A stretch of DNA of 64,000 bases. It comes from an uncultured Clostridia bacterium (lineage in GTDB: Bacteria; Bacillota; Clostridia; Christensenellales; Aristaeellaceae). The translations under genes and the position numbers were made by a program. The DNA lies in contig CAKTXR010000003.1 in assembly GCA_934631025.1 (NCBI GenBank), positions 51,588 through 115,587 of the forward strand, given 5' to 3'. The stretch's first letter is position 1. Each line of letters begins with the position of its first letter. The notes under the pieces were generated by a model. That model was given only the letters and a program-made list of their open reading frames with translations, was not told the origin of the DNA and searched no databases. Of this stretch, positions 1 through 9,110 are shown piece after piece.

Positions 1-1
1 G

Positions 2-382
2 GCCATTGCCGCGGCGCAATCGGTGGAGCTGATCGGTATGCCGGAAGCGCGGCTGTCGCTGGCGCAGGCCATCATCGCCGTGTGCGAAAGCCCGAAATCA
101 AACAGCGTGGTCATGGCGGTCGATCGGGCGTTCGCCGACGCGGAAAAGGGCGGCTTTCAGCCCGTGCCGCAGCACCTGCGCGATACGCATTACGCCGGAC
201 ACGAGAAAATCGGCTCGGGCGAGGGCTACAAATATCCCCACGACTACCCCGGGCATTACGTCGCCCAGCAGTACGCGCCCCTCGAAGCGCGCGGCTTCCC
301 CTACTATGTGCCCAGCGATCAGGGGCAGGAGGAAAAGCTGCGCCTGCGCCGGAGGGAGCGCGGCTTTAAGGACGAGCCGTAG
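2..382 (+). CDS. rarA: Replication-associated recombination protein RarA (MgsA), C-terminal part
   Basis: Only the last 126 codons are present; the reading frame is open at the left edge. The visible part carries the highly conserved C-terminal block of RarA-family AAA+ ATPases, including YPHDYPGHYVAQQY and the preceding SPKSNS and PQHLRD segments. RarA acts at stalled replication forks and helps maintain the genome. The ATPase motifs lie outside the window and cannot be checked. A small membrane-protein gene and tlyA follow at short distances on the same strand, suggesting one transcript. Confidence 0.9.
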   Translation, partial: AIAAAQSVELIGMPEARLSLAQAIIAVCESPKSNSVVMAVDRAFADAEKGGFQPVPQHLRDTHYAGHEKIGSGEGYKYPHDYPGHYVAQQYAPLEARGFPYYVPSDQGQEEKLRLRRRERGFKDEP

Positions 383-404
383 AGCGCTTTAAGGAGGTTC
401 TCTT

Positions 405-608
405 ATGAGCAGGAAAATCCGACTTCTCGCCATAGCGGCGATTGCCGTCGCGACAATCCTTTCCATCATCCGCGTTTTTCTCGATTTCACCTATGAGGGC
501 GTCAGTCCGCTTATTCCGGCCGCGGATATCGGCTTCTCTGCCGCATGGGCGTTCTGCCTGATCGTCAACATCATTCTGTATCAAAGACACAAGAACGATA
601 AAAACTGA
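405..608 (+). CDS. Small two-helix membrane protein, unknown function
   Basis: A 67-residue protein preceded by a strong ribosome binding site (AAGGAGG at about 391-397). Two hydrophobic stretches, roughly residues 5-26 and 38-60, are joined by a short loop (TYEGVSPLIPAAD). The protein ends in a charged tail, RHKNDKN, probably cytoplasmic. It begins 22 bases after rarA and ends 17 bases before tlyA, so it is probably co-transcribed with them. I recognise no family; the function is unknown. Confidence 0.7.
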   Translation: MSRKIRLLAIAAIAVATILSIIRVFLDFTYEGVSPLIPAADIGFSAAWAFCLIVNIILYQRHKNDKN

Positions 609-625
609 CGGGAGCGTGTCAAATC

Positions 626-1444
626 TTGGATAAAGTCAAAAAGCAGCGCGTCGACGTGGCGCTCTTTGAGCGCGGGCTGGCCGAGAGCCGCGAAAAGGCG
701 CGCACGCTCATCATGGCCGGCGTGGTCTATATCGCTGAAGAAAAGGTCTTAAAGCCCTCCGAGATGGTCGCGCCGGACGCGCCCCTCACCGTGCGCGGCG
801 CGGCGCACCCCTATGTTTCGCGCGGCGGGCTGAAGCTCGAAAAGGCGCTCAAGGTGTTTGATTACGACCCGACCGGCGTGGTCGCGATGGATCTGGGCGC
901 GTCGACCGGCGGCTTTACCGACGTGCTGCTCAAGAACGGCGCGTCGCACGTCTATTCCATCGACGTGGGCTTCGGCCAGTTGGACTGGCGCATCCGCAAC
1001 GACGCGCGCGTCACCGTCATGGAGCGCACCAACGCGCGCTCGATCACGGCGGATCTGTTCGATCCCCTGCCCACGCTGGGCGTGATGGACGTGTCGTTCA
1101 TATCGATCAAACTGATCCTGCCCGCCGCGTTCGCAATACTGGGCGAGGGCGGCCGCTTCATATCGCTCATCAAGCCGCAGTTCGAGGCCGGGCGCGAAAA
1201 CGTCGGCAAAAAGGGCGTTGTGAGCGACCCCGCCGTGCATCGCCAGGTGGTCGAGTCGATCGTCGATTTTGTGCCCACGCTGGGCTGGAAGGCGCGCGCG
1301 GTCGATTTTTCGCCGATTACAGGCCCCGAGGGCAACATCGAGTTTCTGGTCGATCTGCTGCCCGAAGGCCGCGTCGAGGGCGGCGTGACGCGCGAGGACA
1401 TTGCGCGCGTCGTCGAGGAAGCGCACATCGCGCACAAAAAGTAA
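626..1444 (+). CDS. tlyA: TlyA family rRNA methyltransferase (S4 domain + FtsJ-like)
   Basis: A 272-residue protein matching TlyA/YqxC, a SAM-dependent methyltransferase of ribosomal RNA that is often mislabelled hemolysin A. Residues about 6-65 form an S4 RNA-binding domain (VDVALFERGLAESREKAR). The methyltransferase fold follows, with the SAM-binding motif DLGASTGGFTDVLL near residue 90 and the SLIKPQFEAGRE block. The start is TTG at 626, about 10 bases after a GGGAG ribosome binding site; no better in-frame ATG precedes the S4 domain. In many Clostridia tlyA sits near dxs, nadK and recN; here it follows rarA, so that cluster is not conserved. Confidence 0.92.
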   Translation: MDKVKKQRVDVALFERGLAESREKARTLIMAGVVYIAEEKVLKPSEMVAPDAPLTVRGAAHPYVSRGGLKLEKALKVFDYDPTGVVAMDLGASTGGFTDVLLKNGASHVYSIDVGFGQLDWRIRNDARVTVMERTNARSITADLFDPLPTLGVMDVSFISIKLILPAAFAILGEGGRFISLIKPQFEAGRENVGKKGVVSDPAVHRQVVESIVDFVPTLGWKARAVDFSPITGPEGNIEFLVDLLPEGRVEGGVTREDIARVVEEAHIAHKK

Positions 1445-1461
1445 ATCGATCGTTCCAATGG

Positions 1462-1491
1462 GCGGTTCGCGCTGAGCGGGCCGCTCTTTTT
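1462..1491 (+). terminator. Possible terminator after tlyA
   Basis: A GC-rich inverted repeat around GAGCGGGCCGCTC is followed by a run of five to six T at 1486-1491, just after the tlyA stop. The stem is short or tightly looped, so this is a weak call. Confidence 0.4.
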
Positions 1492-1776
1492 GCGTTCAAA
1501 GAACACTGCGATAAAGAGCTGCGTTCGCGCGTTTATCCGGCGCTCCTTCTGATAAGCGAAAACGACACGGCATATCGCAGAGCGCGCCGCCCGAATTTCC
1601 GAGCCGCGTTCCCCCTCATTGCCCCTGAACAGTGAAAGAGTGCAAAGCCACTCCCACCGCGCTCCTGCTTAAATCCATTTACCCCTCGATGCACCCTTTT
1701 TACCAAGCCAGCCGGCGCGCGAATCCTCCCAGCAATCAGTCTATACGCCCCGCCGCCTCCCTTCCAGCCATTACCA
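1492..1776. other. Gene-free spacer upstream of the CAP-domain gene
   Basis: About 285 bases without a supportable gene. No long open frame with a ribosome binding site, no convincing hairpin and no tRNA-like sequence were seen on either strand. The promoter of the next gene begins at its right end. Confidence 0.5.
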
Positions 1777-1806
1777 TTGACGCAGCCACTCCTTTAGCGC
1801 TACAAT
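1777..1806 (+). promoter_or_regulatory. Sigma-A promoter for CAP-domain gene
   Basis: TTGACG (1777-1782), an 18-base spacer and TACAAT (1801-1806), about 50 bases upstream of the ATG at 1856. Confidence 0.7.
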
Positions 1807-1855
1807 AGGTCACGAAATATATTTCAATTTTATTACAAAGGAGTTGCTTTTCGCC

Positions 1856-2677
1856 ATGAACATCAGAAAACTGGGAGGACTGATTCTCCTCGTCGTTCTG
1901 CTGAGCGCCTATACCGCCTCGGCTGAATCCACTGTCTGCTATAACGCCGACGCGCGCACCGTTTCCTGGACGCAGGAAAGCTGCGCGCCCGGCCGCATGC
2001 TGCTCACCGCCCGCCAGAAGGGTGTAACCGTATGGAGCGCCGTCTGCGACGCTTCGCTGGGCTGCTATGCCCTGCCCGATTCCCTGTGCGGCGAAATCAC
2101 GCTGTGCGTCACCCGCATCAATGGCCGCAAGACCAGCTGTGCCACGCTCAACATTGTGTGCGAGGCGGAACAGACTCCGGTCGTTTCTGCCGTGCCGACC
2201 GCAGTACCGACCGAGGTCGTTCCCGTCACGGCAACGCCCGCGCCGACGGCCACCGCTTCCAGCGCGCCGACCACTGCGCCGACGGCTACGCCCCGTCCGA
2301 CGACCGCGCCCTCAGCTTCACAGAGCGGCATGGCGGCGCAAGTCGTCGCCGAGGTGAACGCCGAGCGGGCGCAGCGCGGCCTGACGCTCCTGAGCGAGGA
2401 CAGCGACCTCACCGCCGCCGCCTGCACCCGCGCGCGTGAAATCACGTCGGTTTTCAGCCACACGCGTCCGGACGGCTCGTCGTGCTTCACCGTGTCCGAA
2501 AAGGCTTACGGCGAGAACATCGCCAAGGGCTATAGCACGGTCGACAAGGTCATGGCCGCGTGGATGTCCTCCGAAGGGCACCGCGCGAACATACTGCGCG
2601 CTTCCTACGGCTCGATCGGCGTATGCTGCCTGCAAATCGACGGCGTTTACTACTGGGTGCAGCTCTTCGGCAAATAG
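1856..2677 (+). CDS. Secreted CAP/SCP-domain protein with Pro/Thr-rich linker
   Basis: I place the start at the ATG at 1856, because an AAAGGAG ribosome binding site ends 12 bases before it; the upstream TTG at 1844 abuts that site. The product is 273 residues. A signal peptide (about residues 1-24, ending TASAES) is followed by an unassigned region of about 80 residues. Next comes a low-complexity linker rich in P, T and A (about residues 110-155). The C-terminal CAP domain contains NAERAQRGL, FSHTRPDG, ENIAKGYST and WMSSEGHRANIL, as in bacterial YkwD-like proteins. Location is extracellular or in the wall; the biochemical role of bacterial CAP proteins is mostly unknown. Confidence 0.88.
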   Translation: MNIRKLGGLILLVVLLSAYTASAESTVCYNADARTVSWTQESCAPGRMLLTARQKGVTVWSAVCDASLGCYALPDSLCGEITLCVTRINGRKTSCATLNIVCEAEQTPVVSAVPTAVPTEVVPVTATPAPTATASSAPTTAPTATPRPTTAPSASQSGMAAQVVAEVNAERAQRGLTLLSEDSDLTAAACTRAREITSVFSHTRPDGSSCFTVSEKAYGENIAKGYSTVDKVMAAWMSSEGHRANILRASYGSIGVCCLQIDGVYYWVQLFGK

Positions 2678-2708
2678 AGTGCATATATAATGTAGAAACT
2701 CATCGCTC

Positions 2709-2762
2709 GCCGCGCTTTCAGCGTCCTGTCTGGGATGCTGGGAGCGCGGCTCTTTTTTTTTT
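2709..2762 (+). terminator. Rho-independent terminator after CAP gene
   Basis: GCCGCGCT (2709-2716) pairs with AGCGCGGC (2743-2750), followed by a run of about 11 T. Confidence 0.8.
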
Positions 2763-2783
2763 GCGCGGCAGGCGATTGGGGAC

Positions 2784-2812
2784 TTCCCACGCGCCCCGTT
2801 CTGTGTTACAAT
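2784..2812 (+). promoter_or_regulatory. Possible promoter for GH31 gene
   Basis: TACAAT at 2807-2812 with a poor -35 (TTCCCA, 2784-2789) at 17 bases. The ATG follows 37 bases later. The -10 is convincing, the -35 is not. Confidence 0.45.
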
Positions 2813-2848
2813 AGGCGTGCGTTAATAACAATCGGGAGGTGCAATATA

Positions 2849-5041
2849 ATGAAGGAACTGACAACCGTGCTGGGCGGCGGCACGCTGACCATCGCGGCGC
2901 TGGCCGAGGGCATTTATCGCGTCGTGCTTAGGCGCTGCCGCATTCAGCGCGAGTCCATGCTGACGCGCTACGGCATCGTGCGCGCCGATCTGGGCGATGT
3001 GGACGCGCGCGAAGAAAGCGGCGCGCTGATCGCCGGCGAAACGAGCGCGCGTCTGAACGGCGCGGCGGTCGAATTCTCCGCGCCCGGCTATACGCTCGCG
3101 CTCGATCTGAGCGACACGCTGGGCGAAACGTACGACTTCGAGGGCTTCTCGGTCAGAACGCCGCTTGAGGACGGCGAGCGGCTCTTCGGCCTGGGCGACG
3201 AAAGCCGCGACCGGCTGATGAAGCGCGGCCATACCGCCGATCTGTGGCAGGCCAATGTGAGCTGCTACGGCCCCATCCCCTACGTCATGAGCAGCCGCGG
3301 CTGGAGCATGATGTTCAACACCACGTTCCGCCAGCATTACGATCTGGGCTGCAAAAAGGCGGATGAGATGCGCGTCGAATCGAGCAAGGGTATGCTGGAC
3401 GTGTATGTGTTCCTCGCGCAGGACATGAAGGGCGCGCTGGAAAAGTACACGCGCGTCTCCGGTCGGCCTGTGATGCTGCCCAAGGCCGCCTATGGCCTGA
3501 CATTCGTCAACAACGAGGGCGAAAACGCGCGCGACCTGCTTGAAAACTGCATGATGTTCCGCCGCGAGAAAATCCCCTGCGACATCATGGGACTCGAGCC
3601 GGGCTGGATGAGCAGGCACTATGACTTCAGCACTGAGAAAAAGTGGGATCCCGAGCGCTTCTATATGCCCTACTGGCTGCCCGAAAACTATTACGGCAAC
3701 TGGTCGTTCATCTACAATCTGCATCAGATGGGCTACAAGCTGAGCCTGTGGCTGTGCTGCGATTATGATCTGCTCTGGAAGGAAGAAAACGAAGCAGCCA
3801 TGGACGAGCAGGCCCGTGCAGAAGGCGCGGCGATCCAGGATGCGCACTTCAGCTCCGCCTGCCGCATGGACAAGCTCACAAAGCAGGGCGAGGACTGGTT
3901 TGAGCACCTCAAAAAGTTCGTCGACAACGGCGCGGACGCCTTCAAGCTGGACGGCGCCAATCAGGTCGTGCCCCATCCCGACCGGCTCTTCGCCGACCGC
4001 TACACCGACGAGGAGGTTCACAACGTCTATCCCGTGATCTACGGCAAGCAGATGAAGCAGGGCTTCGCCGAATACACCGGCCGGCGCGCCATGATCTACA
4101 CCCCCGCGATGTACGCCGGACAGCAGCAGTTCTGCGCCACCTGGGCGGGCGATACCGGCGGCGGCTCCAAGACGCTGATTTCGATCATGAATCTGGCGCT
4201 GTGCGGCCATGCCAACGCCTCCTGCGACATGGACGTGACCAGCCTTGCCAGTATGCACTATTGCACGCTGATGCCTTGGACGCAGCACATGACCTGGCGC
4301 ACATGGGATATGCCCTGGTTCCTCGGCGACGAGCGCGAGGATGAATACCGCGCCTATGCCCAGATGCGCAGCGAGCTGTTCCCCTACATCTATGCTACGG
4401 CGCATCAGGCCAATGAAACGGGTCTGCCCATCGTGCGTCCGCTCGCGCTGGCGTATGAAGATCATCCCGAATACGACGACGTGCTGAACGAGTACATGCT
4501 GGGCGACAGCCTGCTTGTGGCCGCATTCGATTTGCACATGACGCTGCCCGAAGGCCGCTGGACGGACGTGTTCACCGGCCAGACCTACACGGGCGGCTCC
4601 GCGATCACCTATGATCCGCCCAAGGGCAGGGGCGGCGCGATCATGGCAAAGGACGGCGCGATCATCGTCGCGCGCGCCTGGATGCCGCACATAACGCATC
4701 ACCAGCCGTCCGAATACACCGTTCACGTCTATGCCGGCGCAGACGGCGCGTTCACGCTCTATGACGACGACGGCGAAACCTACGGCTACGAGAAGGGTCA
4801 GCTCACCCGCACGCGCTTCACGCTCTCCGGCGACACGCTGACCATCGATAAGCGCGAGGGCAGCTTCGAGGCCATGCCGCCGCTCGTGCCGTTTGAAATC
4901 CGCGTCCACAATCCGGAGGGAAAGACGCGCGTGCTGCTGGACGGCGAATCGGTCGACTGCCGCATGGAAAACGGCTGCCTGTGCTTCCGCGTGCCGCCTT
5001 CGCTGCACGAAGCGCGCACGCTGAGCTATACGCTCGCATAA
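2849..5041 (+). CDS. Glycoside hydrolase family 31 (alpha-glycosidase type)
   Basis: Start is the ATG at 2849 behind GGGAGG; 730 residues. GH31 enzymes are retaining alpha-glucosidases, alpha-xylosidases and relatives. An N-terminal beta domain (to about residue 200) includes the GERLFGLGDESRDRL block. The catalytic barrel follows: the nucleophile motif DAFKLDGANQ places the catalytic Asp at residue 368, and WAGDTGGG places the acid/base Asp at 435. A C-terminal beta region contains DVFTGQTYTGG. There is no signal peptide, so it acts in the cytoplasm on imported oligosaccharide. It is transcribed alone between two terminators. Substrate (glucoside, xyloside or other) cannot be decided from sequence. 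Confidence 0.88.
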   Translation: MKELTTVLGGGTLTIAALAEGIYRVVLRRCRIQRESMLTRYGIVRADLGDVDAREESGALIAGETSARLNGAAVEFSAPGYTLALDLSDTLGETYDFEGFSVRTPLEDGERLFGLGDESRDRLMKRGHTADLWQANVSCYGPIPYVMSSRGWSMMFNTTFRQHYDLGCKKADEMRVESSKGMLDVYVFLAQDMKGALEKYTRVSGRPVMLPKAAYGLTFVNNEGENARDLLENCMMFRREKIPCDIMGLEPGWMSRHYDFSTEKKWDPERFYMPYWLPENYYGNWSFIYNLHQMGYKLSLWLCCDYDLLWKEENEAAMDEQARAEGAAIQDAHFSSACRMDKLTKQGEDWFEHLKKFVDNGADAFKLDGANQVVPHPDRLFADRYTDEEVHNVYPVIYGKQMKQGFAEYTGRRAMIYTPAMYAGQQQFCATWAGDTGGGSKTLISIMNLALCGHANASCDMDVTSLASMHYCTLMPWTQHMTWRTWDMPWFLGDEREDEYRAYAQMRSELFPYIYATAHQANETGLPIVRPLALAYEDHPEYDDVLNEYMLGDSLLVAAFDLHMTLPEGRWTDVFTGQTYTGGSAITYDPPKGRGGAIMAKDGAIIVARAWMPHITHHQPSEYTVHVYAGADGAFTLYDDDGETYGYEKGQLTRTRFTLSGDTLTIDKREGSFEAMPPLVPFEIRVHNPEGKTRVLLDGESVDCRMENGCLCFRVPPSLHEARTLSYTLA

Positions 5042-5163
5042 AACGCACTGCACAGCCCCATGACAGCACAGCCTCTCCCAGTTTAACGGGCGATTGCGCT
5101 TTACGGTGGCAGACGGAATTTCAACGCTGAAGCAAAGCGCCCCTTCATTGGCCGATTATCACT

Positions 5164-5196
5164 CAAAAAGCGCCCGAATTACTTCGGACGCTTTTT
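5164..5196. terminator. Bidirectional terminator between GH31 and the sugar ABC operon
   Basis: AAAAGCGCCCGAA and TTCGGACGCTTTTT form a stem with one mismatch and A/T runs on both sides. It can end transcription from both converging units. Confidence 0.85.
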
Positions 5197-5237
5197 GTTT
5201 ATGACCTGCCGCAATGGGAACAGCCGGTTTTGTCAGA

Positions 5238-6911
5238 TTAATCCTTGTACTCGTAGGGAGCCGCAGCCTCGCGCGCCGCAGCCGCAGCCTCAGCGTACCA
5301 GTTCTGCAGATCCTCAGCGCCCAGCGCCAGAGCATCGGCCTTCATCTGCTGCCAGATGGCCTCAAACTCGGTCTCGTCGGCGGCATAGACCATCTTCCAG
5401 CCAGACTGCTGCACGACGGCGCCCGCGGCATCCTTGATCATCTGCATGTCGTCGGGCAGGACGGGCATGAACTGATAGAACGTGGGGTTGATCGCAACGC
5501 GGTTCTCGGCCAGCAGGTAGTCCATGGGGAACTCGAAGCCGCCGCCGTAATGCTCGGCCCACTGCTTGTAGAGGTTGTTGTCGTTGGAGTAAACATTCAG
5601 CGTGTCGTTGAAGGTATTGTCGAAGGCGGTGTTGACAGCCGTGCTGTTGAGCGTGTAGCGGCCGTTCCAGTACTTGTACTCCTCGCCGGACTCCAGCGTG
5701 TAGTTGCCGGTATCAGCCCTGGTGTAGGCGGCGTCCAGCGCATAGGTCTTGCCGTCGGCGTCAACATCCCAGAACACGCCGCGCGGGCCGTTGAGCAGCT
5801 CGTACAGGAATTCGGGATCAGCGTTGGCGTCAACAAAGGTCAGGCAAGCCTTGACGTAGTCCTCGCCCTTCTCGGCGGCCTTCGCAGAGATGCACAGCGG
5901 CCAGCCGGAGCCGCAGGGGAAATCGCCCTGCAGGGAAGCGGTGTACTCGCCAAAGATCAGCGGCGCCCAGCCGATCGGCTCCTCGGCGTTCGCTTCGTCC
6001 TTGTTGTTGGAGGGATAGCCGCCCCACCAAGCCGCGAAATACTGCTTGGTGTCGTTCAGCTTGGACTGAGAGGTGGTGTATTCCTGGGTCAGCGCGTCCG
6101 GATCGACCAGACCGGCCTGATTGAGCAGGAACAGATAATGGCAGGCGCGATGGAAAGCGCCGTCGTCATCGAACATGGAGGTGACGGTGTCGGTCTTCAT
6201 GTCATGATTGACGAAATAGTTCTGGCCGCCCTCATAGTAGCCCAGAGTGGTCAGCACGGCGTTGGCGAAGGAGAAGCGGCTGGTGCCGTCCCACGCGGCG
6301 AACATGTTCATCGCATAGGTCTCCTGGCCGTCGGCATTCTTGGGATAGACTTCCTTCATCTTCTTGAGAACCTCGATGGTGTCCTCAAGCGTCTCGGCCT
6401 CGGGATAGCCGGCCTCGCGATAGATGTCCCAGCGGACGTTGATCGCATAGCAGCCGGGGGTGTTGCCGGCCAGAGAGGTGGACTTGCCCACGTTGTCCGG
6501 AACGCCGTACAGCTTGCCGGTGCCGTTGCTGTGCAGATCGCGCACGAACTGCAGGGCGTTCGAGGCATACTTCTGCGTCATGGGCAGCTGATCGATGTAA
6601 TCGTCCAGGCAGAGCAGATAGCCCGCCTCGAGAGCGATTTCGAACTGATCCCACTTGTTGAAGCGGATGATGTCCGGAATATCGCCGGAGGCCAGCATGG
6701 CCTGCATCTTTTCCTGGCTGTCGCCGTTGCCGATGGCCTCAAGCTGGAGGCCCTTCTTGGCCCAAACGTCGCCGACCCAGCCGGTGACCGGACCCTGCGT
6801 ATCGCCGCCGATGCCCCAGCCCAGAATGTAGGTCAGGTTATCGCTTTCGGCCATGGCGGCGCCGCCCAGAACCATCAGAGCGGCCAGGAGAATGGCGAGG
6901 AACTTCTTCAT
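5238..6911 (-). CDS. Carbohydrate ABC transporter substrate-binding protein
   Basis: A 557-residue exported protein. Residues 1-21 are a Sec signal peptide ending AAMAES; there is no lipobox cysteine, unlike most Gram-positive binding proteins, so anchoring is unexplained. The rest resembles the large LplA/YtcQ-like group of family-1 solute-binding proteins, with MLASGDIPDIIRF and YGVPDNVGKS segments. It is the last gene of a permease-permease-binding-protein operon and is followed by a terminator. The ligand is probably an oligosaccharide, given the neighbouring GH31, but is not shown by sequence. Confidence 0.85.
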   Translation of the reverse strand: MKKFLAILLAALMVLGGAAMAESDNLTYILGWGIGGDTQGPVTGWVGDVWAKKGLQLEAIGNGDSQEKMQAMLASGDIPDIIRFNKWDQFEIALEAGYLLCLDDYIDQLPMTQKYASNALQFVRDLHSNGTGKLYGVPDNVGKSTSLAGNTPGCYAINVRWDIYREAGYPEAETLEDTIEVLKKMKEVYPKNADGQETYAMNMFAAWDGTSRFSFANAVLTTLGYYEGGQNYFVNHDMKTDTVTSMFDDDGAFHRACHYLFLLNQAGLVDPDALTQEYTTSQSKLNDTKQYFAAWWGGYPSNNKDEANAEEPIGWAPLIFGEYTASLQGDFPCGSGWPLCISAKAAEKGEDYVKACLTFVDANADPEFLYELLNGPRGVFWDVDADGKTYALDAAYTRADTGNYTLESGEEYKYWNGRYTLNSTAVNTAFDNTFNDTLNVYSNDNNLYKQWAEHYGGGFEFPMDYLLAENRVAINPTFYQFMPVLPDDMQMIKDAAGAVVQQSGWKMVYAADETEFEAIWQQMKADALALGAEDLQNWYAEAAAAAREAAAPYEYKD

Positions 6912-6994
6912 TATGAAATACCCCTTTCTTCTTTTTACCCTATCGGACTCCTCACCGGCGCGCGTCCCATTTCACACGCACCGATGAAACTTTT

Positions 6995-7903
6995 TTATCC
7001 CTTCACCGCGCCGATCATGATGCCCTTGACGTAATAGCGCTGCAGGAACGGATAGACGCAGATGATGGGGAATATAACGACGATGGTGACGGTCAGCTGC
7101 ACCGACGTCGGCGAAACGATGCGGGAGGGATCGATCTCGCTGACGCTCAGGCTGCCCTGCGCAATCTGCGTGGCCAGATTCTTGGCCTGATTGATGTACT
7201 CATAGAGCAGGTATTGCAGCGTGTAGAGCTTGTAATCCGTCACATAGATCAGCGTGTCCATATAGGAATTCCAGTGGCCGACCGCGCTGAAGAGCACGAC
7301 CGTGGCCAAAATCGGCACGCACAGCGGCATGACGATGCGGGTAAAGCGGACGAAATAGCCCGCGCCATCGATCTCCGCGCTCTCCTCCAGCGCCGGAGAA
7401 ATGGACTCCATATAGGTCTTGATCAGCACCATGTTGTAGACCGGAAAGATGCCCGGGATGACGTAGATCCAGAACGTATTGGTCAGCCCCAGCATCTTGC
7501 AGTTCAGATAGCCGGGAATCAGGCCGGCGCTGAAGTACATCGTCGCAATAACCAGGCGGTACCACAACTTGCGTTTCCACATATGCTGCTTGGTGAAGAG
7601 ATACGCCATGTAGGAGGCGCCCAGCGTGGAAAGCAGCGTGCCCAGCACCGTGCGCGCCACGGAGATCCAGGCGGCGCGGCCCATGCGCTCCATCTTCAGC
7701 ACTTCGATATAGTTGTCAAAGTGCACGCCGACAGGATAGAACATGATCTTTCCGGTATCCACCAGATTGTTGGCGCTGATGGAGTTGATGATGACATAGT
7801 AAAACGGGAACACGCACAGGAGCATGAAGAGCGTAAAGAAGGTGTAGTTGATGATATCAAAGATGATATCGCCCTTGCTCTTTTTGATTTTCTTCGCAGC
7901 CAT
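6995..7903 (-). CDS. Carbohydrate ABC transporter permease (YtcP/LplC type)
   Basis: A 302-residue inner-membrane permease with about six hydrophobic segments. The cytoplasmic EAA-type loop reads EESAEIDGAGYFVRFTRIVMPL, split here as EESAEIDGAG and RFTRIVMPL. This is the MalG-like subunit that pairs with the permease encoded just upstream. Start at 7903 is supported by GGGGGAGAGAA immediately before it. The C-terminus (YVKGIMIGAVKG) is typical of the LplC/YtcP family. Confidence 0.9.
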   Translation of the reverse strand: MAAKKIKKSKGDIIFDIINYTFFTLFMLLCVFPFYYVIINSISANNLVDTGKIMFYPVGVHFDNYIEVLKMERMGRAAWISVARTVLGTLLSTLGASYMAYLFTKQHMWKRKLWYRLVIATMYFSAGLIPGYLNCKMLGLTNTFWIYVIPGIFPVYNMVLIKTYMESISPALEESAEIDGAGYFVRFTRIVMPLCVPILATVVLFSAVGHWNSYMDTLIYVTDYKLYTLQYLLYEYINQAKNLATQIAQGSLSVSEIDPSRIVSPTSVQLTVTIVVIFPIICVYPFLQRYYVKGIMIGAVKG

Positions 7904-7918
7904 TTCTCTCTCCCCCTC

Positions 7919-8860
7919 TTAAAACACGCTCGTACCGCGAACCCGCTTGGACAGCGTATTGGCGAAGGCAAACAGCACCAGCGCCACAAAGGACTTCATC
8001 GTACCGATGGCCGTCGCATAGGAAATCTGGCCGCCCTTGATGCCCTGATTGTAGACATACAGATCCAGCACCTGAATGTAATCCTGATTCATGGCGTTCT
8101 GGAACACATAATACTGCTCCATGCCGGTGTTGAGGAAATTGCCGAAGGACATAATCAGCAGCACGAAATACGTCTCGATCAGGCCGGGCACAGTAATGTG
8201 CAGTATGCGCTGCATGCGTCCCGCGCCGTCGATCATCGCGGCCTCGTAAAGCTCCTGATCGATGCCGGAAATCGCCGCCAGATAGACGATCGCGCCCCAG
8301 CCCAGCCCCTTCCACATGCCATAGCCCTGCATCGTGAGCCAGACGTGCTTCTGCGATACCAGGAAGTTGACCGGCTTTTCAAGCACGCCCAGCGAGACGA
8401 GCAGATTGTTGACAAAGCCGTTGTTGACATTGAGCATGAAAAACACGAGGGAATACATGATCGTCCAGGAAATGAAGTGCGGCAGCGTGGTCAGCGTCTG
8501 CACGACCTTCTGATATTTCTTGGAGCTGATTTCGCTCATGAAAATGGCGAAGGCCGGCGTAATCGGCGAGCAGAGTATACCCAGTCCGGCCATGGCCAGC
8601 GTGTTGCGCATGACCATGATCAGCTGGCGGCGCATGACCGGATTGCCGAACAGACGCGTAAAGTGCGCCCAGCCCACAAACTCACAATCCATCAGCGCGC
8701 GGCCGGGCTTGTAGTTAAAAAACGCGAACGACCAGCCCCACAGCGGCAGATAGGAAAACACAAAAATAAACACGAGACAGGGCAGAACCATCAAAAATAA
8801 CCTGAAGCCATCCTTCTTTTTCGGGGAGGCCGCTCGCTTCCCCTTCGGAACAACCTGCAT
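7919..8860 (-). CDS. Carbohydrate ABC transporter permease (LplB type)
   Basis: I choose the ATG at 8860 (protein begins MQVVPKGKRAAS, 313 residues) because an AGAGGTGAAAG ribosome binding site directly precedes it; a longer frame to 8923 would overlap the promoter. A basic cytoplasmic N-terminus is followed by six membrane segments and the EAA loop (ELYEAAMIDGAGRMQRILHI). The second permease starts 16 bases downstream. No ATP-binding subunit is encoded here; such systems normally share an MsmX-like ATPase encoded elsewhere, which I infer for this one. Confidence 0.9.
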   Translation of the reverse strand: MQVVPKGKRAASPKKKDGFRLFLMVLPCLVFIFVFSYLPLWGWSFAFFNYKPGRALMDCEFVGWAHFTRLFGNPVMRRQLIMVMRNTLAMAGLGILCSPITPAFAIFMSEISSKKYQKVVQTLTTLPHFISWTIMYSLVFFMLNVNNGFVNNLLVSLGVLEKPVNFLVSQKHVWLTMQGYGMWKGLGWGAIVYLAAISGIDQELYEAAMIDGAGRMQRILHITVPGLIETYFVLLIMSFGNFLNTGMEQYYVFQNAMNQDYIQVLDLYVYNQGIKGGQISYATAIGTMKSFVALVLFAFANTLSKRVRGTSVF

Positions 8861-8894
8861 TGCTTTCACCTCTCGTACCGTCTTTGACATAGGC

Positions 8895-8923
8895 ATTATA
8901 TCATTTACAAATAGGCTTTGCAA
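8895..8923 (-). promoter_or_regulatory. Sigma-A promoter of the sugar ABC operon
   Basis: On the minus strand TTGCAA (8918-8923), 17 bases, TATAAT (8895-8900). Confidence 0.85.
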
Positions 8924-9063
8924 TACTGTTTTTTACTAAAATGGCATTTTATTACCGCAAGTTTTGCGCCATTGCGGCGATTTTTATGAATAATTCGTGC
9001 CATTTGACACTTTTCTTTCATGCCTAGAAAAGCAATGCAGCGACGTTTTCCGATCAGCCACGC

Positions 9064-9102
9064 AAAAAAACCGGCACGACCGAATCTCTTCGATCGTGCC
9101 GG
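9064..9102 (-). terminator. Terminator of the DEAD-box helicase gene
   Basis: CCGGCACGA pairs with TCGTGCCGG (9071-9102) and is followed on the minus strand by seven T (9064-9070). Confidence 0.9.
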
Positions 9103-9110
9103 AAGGATAT

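Noticed and set aside
5214..7034. A 606-codon plus-strand frame opposite the sugar-binding protein gene
   Set aside because: Mirror of a well-supported gene; Val/Gly/His-rich composition and no family similarity.
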